Part shown: piece after piece, positions 17,980 through 28,932 of the stretch
How the letters are laid out: every line of letters begins with the position of its first letter
Numbering within the stretch: the stretch's first letter is position 1
NCBI GenBank assembly: GCA_016861105.1
Contig: BOKS01000001.1
Location: 186,001 to 250,000 of the forward strand
Direction of reading: 5' to 3'
DNA from: Betaproteobacteria bacterium
GTDB lineage: Bacteria; Pseudomonadota; Gammaproteobacteria; Burkholderiales; Casimicrobiaceae
Length of the DNA stretch: 64,000 nucleotides
Translations under genes and position numbers: made by a program
The notes under the pieces: model-generated
Seen by the model: the letters and a program-made list of their open reading frames with translations, nothing else
Told to the model about the DNA's origin: nothing
Database searches by the model: none

Positions 17980-18004
17980 ACGCCCGCACGCGCCACGGCA
18001 ACGC

Positions 18005-18032
18005 GCATCGGGCGCCCGCGGGCGGCCGATGC
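18005..18032. terminator. Hairpin between convergent tonB and the sigma-partner gene
   Basis: An imperfect palindrome (GCATCGG..CCGATGC outer arms, GCGCCC..GGGCG inner arms) lies 25 bases after tonB and 21 bases from the end of the convergent gene. There is no T-run. Its position suggests a two-way stop or 3'-end structure. Confidence 0.45.
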
Positions 18033-18053
18033 CGCTCCGGGACCCCGTCCTCG

Positions 18054-18407
18054 TCAGTCGCCGCGCAGCGCCCAGGCCGCGGCGGCCCACGTCGCGGCGC
18101 CGAGCGCGGCCAGCGTGACGCCGATCTGCGCCAGCGAGACGGGCTGCGCGGCCAGCAGGCGGAACGCCTCGCGGCCGACGTCGAGCGCGGCACCGGGCAG
18201 CGCCACGCAGGCGAGCGCACCGGCCACCGCCCACAGCACCGCCACCGCCGGCCGCCGCCAGGCGGGCACCACCTCCGGGACCGGCGGCAGCGCGGCCAGC
18301 ACGCGCGCGGCGAACCCCGCGTCGTCGAGATAGGCGGCACGGTGCTCGTCGCCGTGCGCACGAAGCGCGCGGTCCAGCCAGTCGTCGTCGGGACGCTTGT
18401 TCGTCAT
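18054..18407 (-). CDS. Putative membrane partner of the ECF sigma factor
   Basis: A 117-residue protein with two hydrophobic segments in its C-terminal half (AVAVLWAVAGALACVALPG and IGVTLAALGAATWAAAAWAL) and a charged N-terminal half with DDWLDRALRAHGDEHRA. It starts with an ATGA overlap on the sigma factor's stop, the usual arrangement for an anti-sigma factor. No zinc-type HxxxCxxC motif is present and I do not recognise a known anti-sigma domain, so the anti-sigma role is inferred from position only. Confidence 0.65.
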   Translation of the reverse strand: MTNKRPDDDWLDRALRAHGDEHRAAYLDDAGFAARVLAALPPVPEVVPAWRRPAVAVLWAVAGALACVALPGAALDVGREAFRLLAAQPVSLAQIGVTLAALGAATWAAAAWALRGD

Positions 18408-18976
18408 TGCGGGGCCCAGGCGGCCAGCGCCTGCTTCAGCTTCTGCTTGCCGCGGAGGATGTGCGTCTTCACGGTCCCGACCGGGATGCCGAGCACGTAC
18501 GCGGCCTCCTCGTGCGACAGGTCGTGATGGTAGCACTGGACGATCGCCGCCCGCTCCCCCTCGGAGAGCACGGCCATCGCCCGCTCGAGGTCGAGCGCGA
18601 GGGTGGCGCCGCGCGCGTGGTCGGGGACGACCTCGCCGAGCGCGGCGGCGCGCTCCTCGTCGGCCTCGTCCGCGCGGTCGCCGAGCAACTCCTCCTTGCG
18701 CTTGCGGGCGTCCGCCAGCCAGCAGTTGGTCGCGATGCGGTAGAGCCACGTCGAGAACGCGGCCTCCTGCCGGAACGACTTGAGGTTGCGCCATGCGAGC
18801 ACGAAGGTCTCCTGCGCGAGGTCGTCGGCGAGCGCGTGGTTGCCGGCCGTGAGCTTCCGCAGGCACGCGCGGACCGACGACTGGTGGCGGCGCACGAGCT
18901 CGGCGAACGCGTGGCGGTCGTCGTGGACGACCACGCGGGCGATCAGCGCGGCGTCCGAGTCCGGGGGCGACGCCAT
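18404..18976 (-). CDS. RNA polymerase sigma factor, ECF type
   Basis: A 190-residue sigma-70 family protein with the two-domain ECF layout. Region 2 contains LADDLAQETFVLAWRNL and FSTWLYRIATNCW; region 4 contains LSHEEAAYVLGIPVGTVKTH, a typical helix-turn-helix. I chose the ATG at 18976 (MASPPDSD); the frame stays open upstream through Arg/Pro-rich sequence to 19054. It probably directs a small stress or envelope regulon together with the membrane protein encoded downstream. It is not clearly of the FecI type even though it lies near tonB. Confidence 0.88.
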   Translation of the reverse strand: MASPPDSDAALIARVVVHDDRHAFAELVRRHQSSVRACLRKLTAGNHALADDLAQETFVLAWRNLKSFRQEAAFSTWLYRIATNCWLADARKRKEELLGDRADEADEERAAALGEVVPDHARGATLALDLERAMAVLSEGERAAIVQCYHHDLSHEEAAYVLGIPVGTVKTHILRGKQKLKQALAAWAPQ

Positions 18977-19022
18977 CGGCGCCGGCGACGGGTGACGGGA
19001 AGCGGCCGGACGGCAGTCTGCG

Positions 19023-19901
19023 CTACGCGCCTCCCGGCGGGGGCGGCGCCGCATCCTGCGGCAGCCGGCCCGGCCGCTCCTCCAGGTACCACAGCAGCGT
19101 GTAGCCGATGCCGACGAACAGCAGGATCAGCCCGAAGGCGTTGGCGCTCCCGTCGTCCAGCATCGACCAGAACGTGAGCCCCAGCCCGACGCCGCCGATC
19201 AGCACGCCCTTGCGGAGGTCCGACCACGCGGCGCGGCGGCGCAGCTGCCTCGCCTGCTCGTACAGCGGCGCGGCGGGAGGCGCGTCGCGCAGCACCTCGG
19301 CGGTGCGCCCGGCGGCGATCGCCTCCATCGCCTGCGCCGGCGGCACGACGCCGCGCTCGGCGAGCTTGAGCATGGTCTCGTTCATCATCCGCGTGCGCCG
19401 GACCTTGTACCAGATCACGAGGACGATCACGACCAGCGGCACGAGGAACACGAGCGCGGTGGCCATGAAGACGAGGCCCGCGAGCCACGGCGCCTGCTCG
19501 ACGAACTGCTCGAACGACTCGAACTCGTGATCGCCGACGACGACGTTCGCGTCGGTGCGTCGCGAACCCTCGCCCTTGCGCACGGTGACGCCGCGGCCGT
19601 CGATCGTGATCTCGGCCTCGATGCGACGGTCCTCGGCCGCGGGCTCGGGTGCCGGCGCAGCCGCGGCGGCGTCGTCCTGCGCGCTCGCCGGGCCCTTGGT
19701 GGCGGATCCGTCGGACGTCGCGGGCGAGGGCGCCGGCTGCGCGTGCGCCCGGGCCACGAGCGCCGGGGCGCCGGCACGGGGCTCGCCGGCCCCGGATCCG
19801 CCGTCCAGCGCGATCGCGACGGCGAGGCCCGCCAGCACCGCGGCGACGAGGACGAGGCGGCGCGGCGGCGCCGGGCGGACGGAACGGAGCGGGTCGATCA
19901 T
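19023..19901 (-). CDS. Membrane protein of DUF6249 type
   Basis: A 292-residue protein. It has an N-terminal hydrophobic segment or signal (about residues 16-32), a periplasmic Ala/Pro/Asp-rich region, then a helix at WLAGLVFMATALVFLVPLVV and two more at the C-terminus (GVLIGGVGLGLTFWSML and AFGLILLFVGIGYTLLWYL). Between them is a cytoplasmic segment with RMMNETMLKLAERGVVPPAQ, the hallmark of the DUF6249 family, often found next to ECF sigma genes. No biochemical role is known. It is encoded just upstream of the sigma factor on the same strand and may be part of the same unit. Confidence 0.78.
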   Translation of the reverse strand: MIDPLRSVRPAPPRRLVLVAAVLAGLAVAIALDGGSGAGEPRAGAPALVARAHAQPAPSPATSDGSATKGPASAQDDAAAAAPAPEPAAEDRRIEAEITIDGRGVTVRKGEGSRRTDANVVVGDHEFESFEQFVEQAPWLAGLVFMATALVFLVPLVVIVLVIWYKVRRTRMMNETMLKLAERGVVPPAQAMEAIAAGRTAEVLRDAPPAAPLYEQARQLRRRAAWSDLRKGVLIGGVGLGLTFWSMLDDGSANAFGLILLFVGIGYTLLWYLEERPGRLPQDAAPPPPGGA

Positions 19902-20039
19902 CGGGTCTCCCTCGAGGGCGTTTGCCCGTTGGATGCGGCCAGGGACGCACGTGGATTCGGCCGCCTGCTTCACGGGCCGCCGGACGGCGTGGCGGCCCCG
20001 CCGAGGGGCGGCGGGGCGCGATCTCCGCCGAGGCGTGCG

Positions 20040-20048
20040 TGATACTAT
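20040..20048 (+). promoter_or_regulatory. Possible extended -10 promoter element ahead of gspD
   Basis: TGATACTAT (an extended -10 with TG one base before TACTAT) lies about 70 bases before the gspD start. No clear -35 box is present. The AT-rich spot stands out in GC-rich sequence. Confidence 0.35.
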
Positions 20049-20118
20049 CGCCGCCACGCCTGCCGAACGACGTTCGCTACGATCCACGCGCCGCGCGCGC
20101 GTGCCCCGCGCCTCCACG

Positions 20119-22422
20119 ATGGCCCGTTCGCCCGTCCACCCGGGCCCTCGCCTCCGCCGCCTCGTCCCGGTCCGCCGGTTCGCTGCATTCGCCGCGCTCG
20201 CGACCGCCGCGCTCGTCGCGTCCGCGCAGGTGCCCCCTGCAGGGCCCGCCGCCCCGGCCGCTCCGTCTGTATCGCCACCCGCAACGCCCCCGGTGCCGCC
20301 GCCAGCGGCGTCGCCGTCCGGCCGCGACGCAATCACGCTCAACTTCGTCAACGCCGAGATCGACGCGGTGGTGAAGGCCGTCGCGGAGATCACCGGGCGC
20401 AACTTCGTCGTCGACCCGCGCGTCAAGGGCACGGTGAACATCGTCTCGGCGCGACCGGTGCCGCGCAGCCTCGTGTATCCGACGCTGCTCTCGGCGCTGC
20501 GCCTCGCCGGGTATGCGGCGGTCGAAGGGGAGGGCGTGGTCAAGATCGTTCCCGAGGCGGACGCCAAGACGCAGGGCGGTCCCGTCGGGGTCGGCCGCGG
20601 CGACCGGCTGGTCACGCAGGTGATCGTGCTGCGCAACGAGTCCGCCGCCGGGCTGGTCAACGTGCTGCGCCCGCTGATCACGCCGAACAACACGATCGCG
20701 GCCTTCCCGGCGAGCAACGCGCTGGTCATCACCGACTACGCCGACAACCTGCGGCGCATCGAGCGCATCGTCGCGTCGCTCGACCAGCCGGACCGCTCGG
20801 AGCCGATGCTCGTGCCCGTGCGGCACGCCTCCGCGATCGACGTGGCCACGATGGTGAATCGCCTGCTCGTCGAGCCCTCCGCGGCGGGCGCCCCGGCGGA
20901 TCCGCAGCAGCGGGTGACGCTGGTGCCCGATCCGCGCAGCAACAGCATCCTCGTGCGCAGCGAGAACGCGGGGCGCGCGGCGCGCGTGCGCAGCCTGATC
21001 GAGCAGCTCGACACGCCCGGGCGACCGGGCGGCAACCTGTTCATCGTGTACCTGCGCAACGCGGAGGCGGCGAAGGTCGCGCAGACGCTGCGCGCGCTGC
21101 TCTCCGGCGGCGAGGCGCCGCCGGCACCGCCGGCGCCTTCGATCGCGCCGCCGGGCGCCTTCTCGGTCGGCACGGCACAGGCGGCCATGCCTGCGGCGGC
21201 GGCCCCGCCGCTGCCCTTCGCGGCGCCGGCGACGGGTGCGCCCGCCTCCGGCCTGCAGGGCGTGACGGTGCAGGCGGACGTCGCGAACAACGCGCTCATC
21301 ATCATGGCGCCCGAGCCGGTCTACAACAACCTGCGCGCGATCGTCGAGAAGCTCGACGTGCGCCGCGCGCAGGTCTACGTCGAGGCGCTGATCGTCGAGG
21401 TGGCCGCCGACAGGGCGGCGGAGCTCGGCGTGCAGTGGCAGGCGCTGTCGGGCTACAACACGACCGGCACGCGCGTGCTCGGCGGCACGAACTTCGGTCC
21501 GCGCGGCACCGGCAGCAACATCATCGACGTGTCCGTCGCGCCCGGCACCGTCGCGCCGGGGCTCAACATCGGCGTCATGCGCGGCACGGTGAACATCCCC
21601 GGGCTGGGCACGATCACCAACCTCGCGTTCCTCGCGCGCGCGCTCGAGACGAACGTCAACGCGAACATCCTGTCGACGCCGGCGCTGATGACGCTGGACA
21701 ACGAGGAGGCGCGCATCGTCGTCGGGCAGAACGTACCGTTCGTCACCGGCTCGTACGCGACGACCGGCAACGCCTCGACCGTGACGCCGTTCCAGACGGT
21801 CGAGCGGCGCGACGTCGGCCTCGTGCTGCGGGTGCGGCCGCAGATCACCGAGGGCGGGGCGGTGCGGCTCAACATCTACCAGGAGGTGTCGCGCGTGCAG
21901 GACGCGAGCAGCGCGACCGGCATCATCCTGTCCAAGCGCGCGCTCGAGTCGCACGTCGTCGTCGACGACAGCCAGGTGGTCGTGCTCGGCGGGCTGATCG
22001 AGGATCGGCTGACCGACGGCAACGACAAGGTGCCGGTCGCCGGCGACGTGCCGATCGTCGGCTCGCTCTTCCGCTACGACGCGCGGCGCCGCGAGAAGAC
22101 GAACCTGATGGTGTTCCTCAAGCCCACCGTCGTGCGCGGCGTGCAGGAGGGCCGCGAGATCACGTCGGAGCGCTACGACTACCTGATGGGCGAGCAGCAG
22201 CGCGTCGCCCCGGCGCCGCTGCCCTATTGGCCCGACCCGTCGAAGCCGGAGCTGCCGCCGCCGGGCAGCATGCCCGGCGACGGCGGGGCGCAGACCTCCG
22301 GCTATCCGCAGCCGCCGCACCCGCTCGCCCCGTTCGTGCCGCCGCCGCCCGCGCCACCGGCCGTCCCGGTGCATCCGGCGACGCCCGTGGTGCCGAACCC
22401 GTCGCTGCCCGCCGCCCGCTAG
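20119..22422 (+). CDS. gspD: Type II secretion system secretin GspD
   Basis: A 767-residue outer-membrane secretin. An N-terminal signal region ends near VASAQ, followed by a Pro-rich linker. The N0 domain starts at [17 protein letters not shown], the N1-N3 repeats follow, and the secretin core contains [26 protein letters not shown] and [10 protein letters not shown] ending at [14 protein letters not shown] Pro-rich tail closes the protein. It forms the outer-membrane pore through which folded periplasmic proteins leave. gspE and gspF follow; the remaining gsp genes are not in the window. The ATG at 20119 is chosen for its fit to the signal peptide. Confidence 0.93.
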   Translation: MARSPVHPGPRLRRLVPVRRFAAFAALATAALVASAQVPPAGPAAPAAPSVSPPATPPVPPPAASPSGRDAITLNFVNAEIDAVVKAVAEITGRNFVVDPRVKGTVNIVSARPVPRSLVYPTLLSALRLAGYAAVEGEGVVKIVPEADAKTQGGPVGVGRGDRLVTQVIVLRNESAAGLVNVLRPLITPNNTIAAFPASNALVITDYADNLRRIERIVASLDQPDRSEPMLVPVRHASAIDVATMVNRLLVEPSAAGAPADPQQRVTLVPDPRSNSILVRSENAGRAARVRSLIEQLDTPGRPGGNLFIVYLRNAEAAKVAQTLRALLSGGEAPPAPPAPSIAPPGAFSVGTAQAAMPAAAAPPLPFAAPATGAPASGLQGVTVQADVANNALIIMAPEPVYNNLRAIVEKLDVRRAQVYVEALIVEVAADRAAELGVQWQALSGYNTTGTRVLGGTNFGPRGTGSNIIDVSVAPGTVAPGLNIGVMRGTVNIPGLGTITNLAFLARALETNVNANILSTPALMTLDNEEARIVVGQNVPFVTGSYATTGNASTVTPFQTVERRDVGLVLRVRPQITEGGAVRLNIYQEVSRVQDASSATGIILSKRALESHVVVDDSQVVVLGGLIEDRLTDGNDKVPVAGDVPIVGSLFRYDARRREKTNLMVFLKPTVVRGVQEGREITSERYDYLMGEQQRVAPAPLPYWPDPSKPELPPPGSMPGDGGAQTSGYPQPPHPLAPFVPPPPAPPAVPVHPATPVVPNPSLPAAR

Positions 22423-22507
22423 CCAGCGCGATGGGCCCTCCCGGTCGCACGCCGTTCCCGCGCCCGATGGGCCGCCCCGCGGGCGAACCAGCCGCGAAGC
22501 GCGTCGC

Positions 22508-24010
22508 GTGGAAGGTCGCCCCGTGAGCGCGGCAGCGGCGCCGGGCCCGCGGATCGCGTACGCGTTCGCGAAGCAGCACGGCGTGCTCGCGCTCGGACAG
22601 GAAGGCGAGGCGGTGGTCGTGCTCGTGCGCCCGGACGCGACCGTCGACGGCATCGCCGAGCTGCGGCGCGTACTGCAGCGCCCGCTGCTCACGCGCCCCG
22701 TCGACGCGCAGCGCTTCGCCGCCGAGCTCGCCCGCGCGTACAACGAGGGCGCCGCCGCCGTCACGATGCAGGAGGAGCTCGCGCGCGACGACCTCGCGCG
22801 CCTGATGCAGGAGGTGCCGCCGGCGGCGGACCTGCTGGCCGACGAGGCGAAGGAGCCCGTCATCCGCATGGTGAACGCGCTGCTGCTGCAGGCGCTGCAG
22901 GAGCGCGCGTCCGACCTCCACTTCGAGCCCTACGAGTCGCGGTCGGTCGTGCGCTTCCGCGTCGACGGCGTGCTGCGCGACGTCGTCGAGCCGCCGCGCG
23001 CGCTGCACGCCGCGCTCGTGTCGCGCCTCAAGATCATGGCGAGCCTCGACATCGCCGAGAAGCGCCTGCCGCAGGACGGACGCATGGCCCTCAGGCTCGC
23101 CGGCCGCAGCGTCGACGTGCGCGTGTCGACGCTGCCCACGGGGCCGGGCGAGCGCGTGGTGCTGCGCCTGCTCGACCGCGAATCCGCGAAGCTCGACCTC
23201 GCAGCGCTGGGCATGAGCGCGGCGACGCTCGCCGCCGTCGATCGCCTGATCCGCGAGCCGCACGGCATCCTGCTCGTCACCGGGCCCACGGGGTCGGGCA
23301 AGACGACGACCCTCTACGCCGCGCTGTCGCGGCTGCCGCGCGGCAGCGTCAACATGATGACCGTCGAGGACCCGATCGAGTACGCGCTCGACGGCGTCGC
23401 GCAGACGCAGGTCAACCCGCGCATCGACCTCGATTTCGCGCGCAGCCTGCGCGCGATCCTGCGCCAGGACCCCGACGTCATCATGATCGGCGAGATCCGC
23501 GACCTCGAGACCGCGCAGATCGCCGTGCAGGCCTCGCTCACCGGCCACCTCGTGCTGGCGACGCTGCACACCAACGACGCGGCCAGCGCGGTCACCCGGC
23601 TCGCCGACATGGGCGTCGAGCCGTACCTGCTGTCGTCGTCGCTGCTCGGCGTGCTCGCCCAGCGCCTCGTGCGCACGCTGTGCCCGGCCTGCCGTGCCGC
23701 CGTCGCGCCCGACGCGGGCGAGCGTGCGCTGCTCGCCCGCATGGGCGTGCCGGACCCCGGACGCGTGCATGCCGCGCGCGGCTGCGACGCGTGCGGCGGC
23801 AGCGGCTACCGCGGGCGGACCGGCATCTACGAGCTGATGGTCGTCGACGACGCGATGCGCCGCGCGATCCACGACGGCGGCGGCGAGGAGGCCGTGCGCG
23901 CGGCGATGCGCGCGTCCGCGGCGGTTCCGCTGCGCGCGGACGGCGCGCGCTGGCTCGCCGACGGCACGACGTCGCTCGCCGAGCTCCTGCGCGTCACGCG
24001 CGACGCCTGA
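22508..24010 (+). CDS. gspE: Type II secretion system ATPase GspE
   Basis: A 500-residue cytoplasmic ATPase. The C-terminal T2SSE domain carries Walker A GPTGSGKT at 259-266, Asp and His boxes ([17 protein letters not shown]) and the zinc-binding four-cysteine motif: CPAC and then CDAC. It powers pseudopilus assembly. The N-terminal domain is about 110 residues, slightly short. The start is the ATG at 22508, 85 bases after gspD, with an alternative GTG at 22523. Confidence 0.93.
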   Translation: MEGRPVSAAAAPGPRIAYAFAKQHGVLALGQEGEAVVVLVRPDATVDGIAELRRVLQRPLLTRPVDAQRFAAELARAYNEGAAAVTMQEELARDDLARLMQEVPPAADLLADEAKEPVIRMVNALLLQALQERASDLHFEPYESRSVVRFRVDGVLRDVVEPPRALHAALVSRLKIMASLDIAEKRLPQDGRMALRLAGRSVDVRVSTLPTGPGERVVLRLLDRESAKLDLAALGMSAATLAAVDRLIREPHGILLVTGPTGSGKTTTLYAALSRLPRGSVNMMTVEDPIEYALDGVAQTQVNPRIDLDFARSLRAILRQDPDVIMIGEIRDLETAQIAVQASLTGHLVLATLHTNDAASAVTRLADMGVEPYLLSSSLLGVLAQRLVRTLCPACRAAVAPDAGERALLARMGVPDPGRVHAARGCDACGGSGYRGRTGIYELMVVDDAMRRAIHDGGGEEAVRAAMRASAAVPLRADGARWLADGTTSLAELLRVTRDA

Positions 24011-24023
24011 AAGCGCGCCGGCG

Positions 24024-25217
24024 ATGCCCGCGTTCCGCTACGAGGCGGTCGATGCCACGGGGCGGCTGACGCGGGGCACCGTCGAGGCGGACACGCCGCG
24101 CGGCGCGCGCGACTCGCTGCGCGCGCGCGGCCTGACGCCGACCGCCGTCGACGACGCTGCGCCGCCAGCGGCCGGCTTCGCGCGCTGGTCGGCCGGCGAC
24201 ACGGCGATGTTCACGCGCCAGTGGTCGACGCTCGTGCAGTCGGGCATGCCCATCGACCAGGCGCTGGCGGCCGTCGCCGAGCAGGCCGACGCGCCGCGCG
24301 TCGCGAAGGTGGTGACGGCGCTGCGCGGCCACGTCGCGTCGGGCGAGGCCCTGCCGGTCGCGCTCGGCCGCTTCCCGCACTGCTTTCCGCCGCTCTACCG
24401 CGGCCTCGTGGCCGCGGGCGTGGACAGCGGGCGTCTCGGCGACGTCCTCGCGCGGCTCGCCGAGTACCTGGAGGCGCGCCTCGCGCTGCGCCAGCGGTTC
24501 GCGACCGCGCTCATCTACCCGGCGCTGGTCACGGCGGTCGCGCTCGGCGTCATCGCGGTGCTGCTCGTCTACGTCGTGCCGCAGGTGGTCGCCGTCTACG
24601 AGCAGAGCCGGCAGACCCTGCCCTGGCTCACGCGTGCCCTGATCGCGACGTCGGGGTTCCTGCGCGCGACCGGTCTCGCCTGGCTCGGCCTGGCGCTGGC
24701 GTTCGCCGTCGCCGCCGCGCTGGCCCTGCGGCGTCCTGCAGTGCGCGCCCGCTGGCACGCACTGCTGCTGCGCCTTCCCGGCGTGGGGCGGCTCGCGGGC
24801 AGCCTCGACGCGGCGCGCTTCGCGAGCACGCTCGCGATCCTCGTGGGCGCCGGCACGCCGCTGCTGCGCGCGATGGACACGGCGGCCGGCGTGGTGCGAT
24901 TGCGTCCCGTCGTCGACGCGGCCGCGGCCGCGGCGGAGCGCGTCCGCGAGGGCGCGCCGCTCGCCCGGGCGCTTCGCGAGCAGCGGCTGTTCCCCCCGGT
25001 GCTCGTGCACCTCGTGGCGAACGGCGAGCAGACCGGGCGGCTGGCGCCGATGCTCGAGCGCGCCGCGGGCGAGCTGGAGCGCGACGCCGAGACGCGGCTC
25101 GCCTGGAGCGCCGCGCTGCTGCAGCCGGTGCTGATCGTGCTGATGGGCGCGATCGTGCTGGTGCTGGTCCTCGCCGTGATGCTGCCCATCGTGTCGATGA
25201 ACCAGCTGATCCGTTAG
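24024..25217 (+). CDS. gspF: Type II secretion system inner membrane protein GspF
   Basis: A 397-residue inner-membrane platform protein. It begins with the family's typical FRYEAVDATGRLTRGTVEAD. Two T2SSF domains follow, each with conserved FTRQWSTLVQSGMPIDQAL and FASTLAILVGAGTPLLRAM segments, and there are three membrane segments, the last near the C-terminus (VLIVLMGAIVLVLVLAVML). It links the GspE ATPase to pseudopilus assembly. Fourteen bases separate it from gspE. The gene ends the visible gsp cluster. Confidence 0.93.
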   Translation: MPAFRYEAVDATGRLTRGTVEADTPRGARDSLRARGLTPTAVDDAAPPAAGFARWSAGDTAMFTRQWSTLVQSGMPIDQALAAVAEQADAPRVAKVVTALRGHVASGEALPVALGRFPHCFPPLYRGLVAAGVDSGRLGDVLARLAEYLEARLALRQRFATALIYPALVTAVALGVIAVLLVYVVPQVVAVYEQSRQTLPWLTRALIATSGFLRATGLAWLGLALAFAVAAALALRRPAVRARWHALLLRLPGVGRLAGSLDAARFASTLAILVGAGTPLLRAMDTAAGVVRLRPVVDAAAAAAERVREGAPLARALREQRLFPPVLVHLVANGEQTGRLAPMLERAAGELERDAETRLAWSAALLQPVLIVLMGAIVLVLVLAVMLPIVSMNQLIR

Positions 25218-25297
25218 TGCCCGCGGTCGGGCCGAGCCCCGCCGTCGTTGCATTCTTCAACGAACTTCCGACCCGGGACGACGAAGGGGCGACGTGG

Positions 25298-26386
<1,089 letters not shown>

Positions 26387-26424
26387 GCGCGTCAGCCTAC
26401 CGCACGTCGCGCACGGCCGCCGCG

Positions 26425-26913
26425 ATGAGGACGCTCTCGCTCGACCTCGACGACGCGCAGGCCACGCTGCGCGCCGGTGCGGCGCTCGGCGCCGCGCTGC
26501 AACCGGGGATGCTCGTGACGCTCCGCGGCGATCTCGGTGCGGGCAAGACGACCTTCGCGCGCGGCGTGCTGCGGGGCCGCGGCTGGTCGGGGCCGGTCAA
26601 GAGTCCCACCTACACGCTGGTTGAACATTACCCGCTTTCGAACTTATACTTGTATCACTTTGATTTCTATCGGTTCGAAGATGCGTCCGACTGGGACGAC
26701 GCCGGCGTGGCCGACTGCTTCCGCGACGACGCGGCGTGCCTGGTCGAATGGCCGGAGCGCGTCGCAGCGCGTCTGCCGCCCGCGGACGTCGCCGTCACGC
26801 TTTCGCACCCCGCGCCGGGCGTGACGGGCCGCCATCTCGATGCAGTCGCCACGACGGGAGCCGGGGAACGATGCCTGATCGCGCTGGCGAGGGGAATGGA
26901 GGACAGGCGCTGA
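26425..26913 (+). CDS. tsaE: tRNA threonylcarbamoyladenosine biosynthesis ATPase TsaE
   Basis: A 162-residue P-loop protein needed for the t6A modification of tRNA, working with TsaB and TsaD. Walker A is GDLGAGKTTF near residues 35-44; the downstream motif SPTYTLVEHY and the LYHFDFYR segment are family hallmarks. A stretch of about 65 bases at 26620-26685 is far richer in A+T than its surroundings and uses codons that are otherwise rare here (TTA, TTG, TAT, TTT, CAT). That stretch contains a promoter-like sequence (separate entry). amiC starts inside the 3' end of this gene (43-base overlap). Confidence 0.92.
   Translation: MRTLSLDLDDAQATLRAGAALGAALQPGMLVTLRGDLGAGKTTFARGVLRGRGWSGPVKSPTYTLVEHYPLSNLYLYHFDFYRFEDASDWDDAGVADCFRDDAACLVEWPERVAARLPPADVAVTLSHPAPGVTGRHLDAVATTGAGERCLIALARGMEDRR
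26621..26650 (+). promoter_or_regulatory. Probable promoter inside tsaE for amiC
   Basis: TTGAAC (26621-26626) and TATACT (26645-26650) are separated by 18 bases, in the only A+T-rich patch of tsaE. They match sigma-70 boxes at 4 and 5 of 6 positions. amiC begins about 220 bases downstream. Rare codons in this patch hint at selection at the DNA level. Confidence 0.45.
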
Positions 26914-28148
26914 CGCGCGTGTCGATCGGGCGCCGCCGCGCGCTGCGGTGGATGGTCGTGCCCGCCTGCGGACTGGCCGTGCCGCAGGCCTTCGCCGATG
27001 CCGCGCAGGCCGCGTCGGCGCGCGTCTGGCCGGCGCGGGAGTACACGCGCGTGATCCTCGAGGCCCGCGCGCCGATCCCGCACCGGCTGTCGATGCTGCG
27101 CGAGCCGCACCGCCTCGTCCTCGACCTGGACGGGATGGACCTCACCGCCGACCTCGCGCGGCTCGCGACCTCGGTGGGCGCCGACGATCCCTACATCGCG
27201 GGGGTGCGCTTCGGACGGGTGACGCAGGCGTCGCTGCGCGTCGTCCTCGACCTCAAGGGCGAGATCGAGCCGCAGGTGTTCCAGCTTCCGCCGGTGGCCG
27301 ACTACGGCCACCGACTGGTCGTCGACCTCTACCCGTCCAACCCGGTCGACCCGCTGATGGCGCTGCTCGAGCGCGATGCGCGCACCCGTCCTGCGCCCGC
27401 CGGCGAGGCGGGCGCGGGGACGACGCGGCCGGGCGCAGCGGCGACGCGGCCGCTCGTCGTCGCCATCGACCCGGGACACGGCGGGGAGGACCCGGGCGCC
27501 ATCGGCCCGCGCGGCACCTACGAGAAGCACGTCGCGCTGGCGATCTCGCGGCGGCTCGCGCGCCTGCTCGACGCCGAGCCGAACATGCGCGCCGTCCTCA
27601 CGCGCGACGCCGACTACTTCGTGCCGCTCGCGCAGCGCGTGGCGAAGGCGCGGCGCGTGCAGGCCGATCTCTTCGTCTCGGTCCACGCCGACGCGTTCCG
27701 CGAGGCGCGCGCCCGCGGCTCCTCGGTGTATGCGCTGTCCGAGAACGGCGCCACCTCGGCGGCCGCGCGCTGGCTCGCGCAGAAGGAGAACGACGCCGAC
27801 CGCATCGGCGGCGTCAACCTCGAGCGCGTCGACCGCACGCTCGCGCGCACGCTGCTCGACCTGTCGCAGACCGCGCAGATCAACGACAGCCTGAAGGTCG
27901 GCCGGCAGGTGCTCGACCAGCTCGCGGAGCACAACACGCTGCACAAGAGCTCCGTCGAGCAGGCGGGCTTCGCGGTGCTGAAGGCGCCCGACATCCCGTC
28001 GATCCTCGTCGAGACCGCCTTCATCAGCAATCCCGACGAGGAAGCGAAGCTGCGCAGTCCCCGTCACCAGCAGCGCTTCGCCGAGTCGATCGGCGAGGGC
28101 GTGCGACGCTATTTCGCCGGCAACCCGCCGCTCGCCACCCGCAGCTAG
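26871..28148 (+). CDS. amiC: N-acetylmuramoyl-L-alanine amidase, AmiC type
   Basis: A 425-residue cell-wall amidase that cleaves the bond between N-acetylmuramic acid and L-alanine during daughter-cell separation. The N-terminus looks like a Tat signal (GRRRALRWMVVP, cleavage near QAFADA), as in E. coli AmiC. An AMIN domain follows (about residues 50-165), then a linker and the Amidase_3 domain with zinc-ligand and catalytic motifs AIDPGHGGEDPG, FVSVHADAF and SILVETAFISN. It overlaps tsaE by 43 bases. The stop codon's last base begins a copy of the 25-base repeat. Confidence 0.92.
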   Translation: MPDRAGEGNGGQALTRVSIGRRRALRWMVVPACGLAVPQAFADAAQAASARVWPAREYTRVILEARAPIPHRLSMLREPHRLVLDLDGMDLTADLARLATSVGADDPYIAGVRFGRVTQASLRVVLDLKGEIEPQVFQLPPVADYGHRLVVDLYPSNPVDPLMALLERDARTRPAPAGEAGAGTTRPGAAATRPLVVAIDPGHGGEDPGAIGPRGTYEKHVALAISRRLARLLDAEPNMRAVLTRDADYFVPLAQRVAKARRVQADLFVSVHADAFREARARGSSVYALSENGATSAAARWLAQKENDADRIGGVNLERVDRTLARTLLDLSQTAQINDSLKVGRQVLDQLAEHNTLHKSSVEQAGFAVLKAPDIPSILVETAFISNPDEEAKLRSPRHQQRFAESIGEGVRRYFAGNPPLATRS

Positions 28149-28342
28149 AAACGAGGGTCAGACTCGCATTCCGCGCAGTCGGCACGCGTCTTCCAAAGCC
28201 GGCTGCCGGTCAGCAGACCGTGTCCGACGAACGTGCCTGGCGCTCGTGGTCCCTGAGGGGGCGCCGGCGTTGAAATGCGAGTCTGACCCTCGTTTCGCTG
28301 AGGGGACGCCGGCGTTGAAATGCGAGTCTGACCCTCGTTTCG
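28148..28342. repeat. Short inverted-repeat element, copy B
   Basis: This element has the same 25-base unit as the one at 4560. One copy lies in the minus sense at 28148-28172, starting on the last base of the amiC stop codon. Two copies lie in the plus sense at 28272-28296 and 28317-28341. The last two are part of a 45-base tandem repeat (28253-28297 and 28298-28342) with one mismatch (G versus A at matching positions). The spacer between opposite copies differs from that of copy A. No open frame of interest is inside, and the exosortase gene begins 53 bases later. Confidence 0.8.
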
Positions 28343-28394
28343 GGCCGGGTTACCATTCCGGCCGCGCCCCGCCGACCGTCCACCGCACGCCACG

Positions 28395-28922
28395 ATGCTC
28401 CGCTTCTTCGTCCTGTTCATCGCCATCCAGGCCGCGCTCTTCGGCCTCGAGCTCACGCCGTGGGCGCAGCAGCACTTCGTCGAGCCGTGGACCAACACGC
28501 TGGCCGCGATCTCCACGTGGCTGGTGACCGTGTTCGACCCGAACGTGGCGGCCATCGGCAAGATCATGCGCAGCACGACCAACGGCTTCGCCGTCTCGAT
28601 CGAGGCCGGCTGCAACGGCGTCGAGGCGACCATCGTGCTGGTCGCGGCGATCCTCGCGTTCCCCGCGCCCTGGAAGTACAAGCTCGCGGGGCTCGCCGCC
28701 GGCATCGTCGCGGTCCAGGGGCTCAACGTCGTGCGCGTGATCAGCCTGTTCTACCTCGGGCAGTGGAACAAGGAGTGGTTCGAGTGGGCGCACCTCTACG
28801 TCTGGCAGGCGCTGATCATGCTGGACGTGCTGATCGTCTGGCTGATCTGGGTGCGCACGCTGCCGCGGGCCGGCGGTGCGCCGCCGCCGTCCGCGCCGCC
28901 GCCGGCCCCGGTGACCGCCTGA
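28395..28922 (+). CDS. xrtH: Exosortase H
   Basis: A 175-residue membrane protein of the exosortase/archaeosortase superfamily, with the short length typical of XrtH. The presumed catalytic triad is visible: Cys73 in EAGCNGVEA, Arg114 in NVVRVISLFY and His133 in WAHLYVWQ. At least four membrane segments can be drawn. Exosortases process C-terminal sorting signals (for XrtH, of the IPTL-CTERM kind) on exported proteins. No such substrate is encoded in this window. The next gene is its usual companion. Confidence 0.88.
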   Translation: MLRFFVLFIAIQAALFGLELTPWAQQHFVEPWTNTLAAISTWLVTVFDPNVAAIGKIMRSTTNGFAVSIEAGCNGVEATIVLVAAILAFPAPWKYKLAGLAAGIVAVQGLNVVRVISLFYLGQWNKEWFEWAHLYVWQALIMLDVLIVWLIWVRTLPRAGGAPPPSAPPPAPVTA

Positions 28923-28932
28923 CGGCTCGCCC

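Noticed and set aside
28246..28527. A plus-strand frame across the repeat element at the start of xrtH.
   Set aside because: It is made of translated repeat units and then runs out of frame across xrtH.
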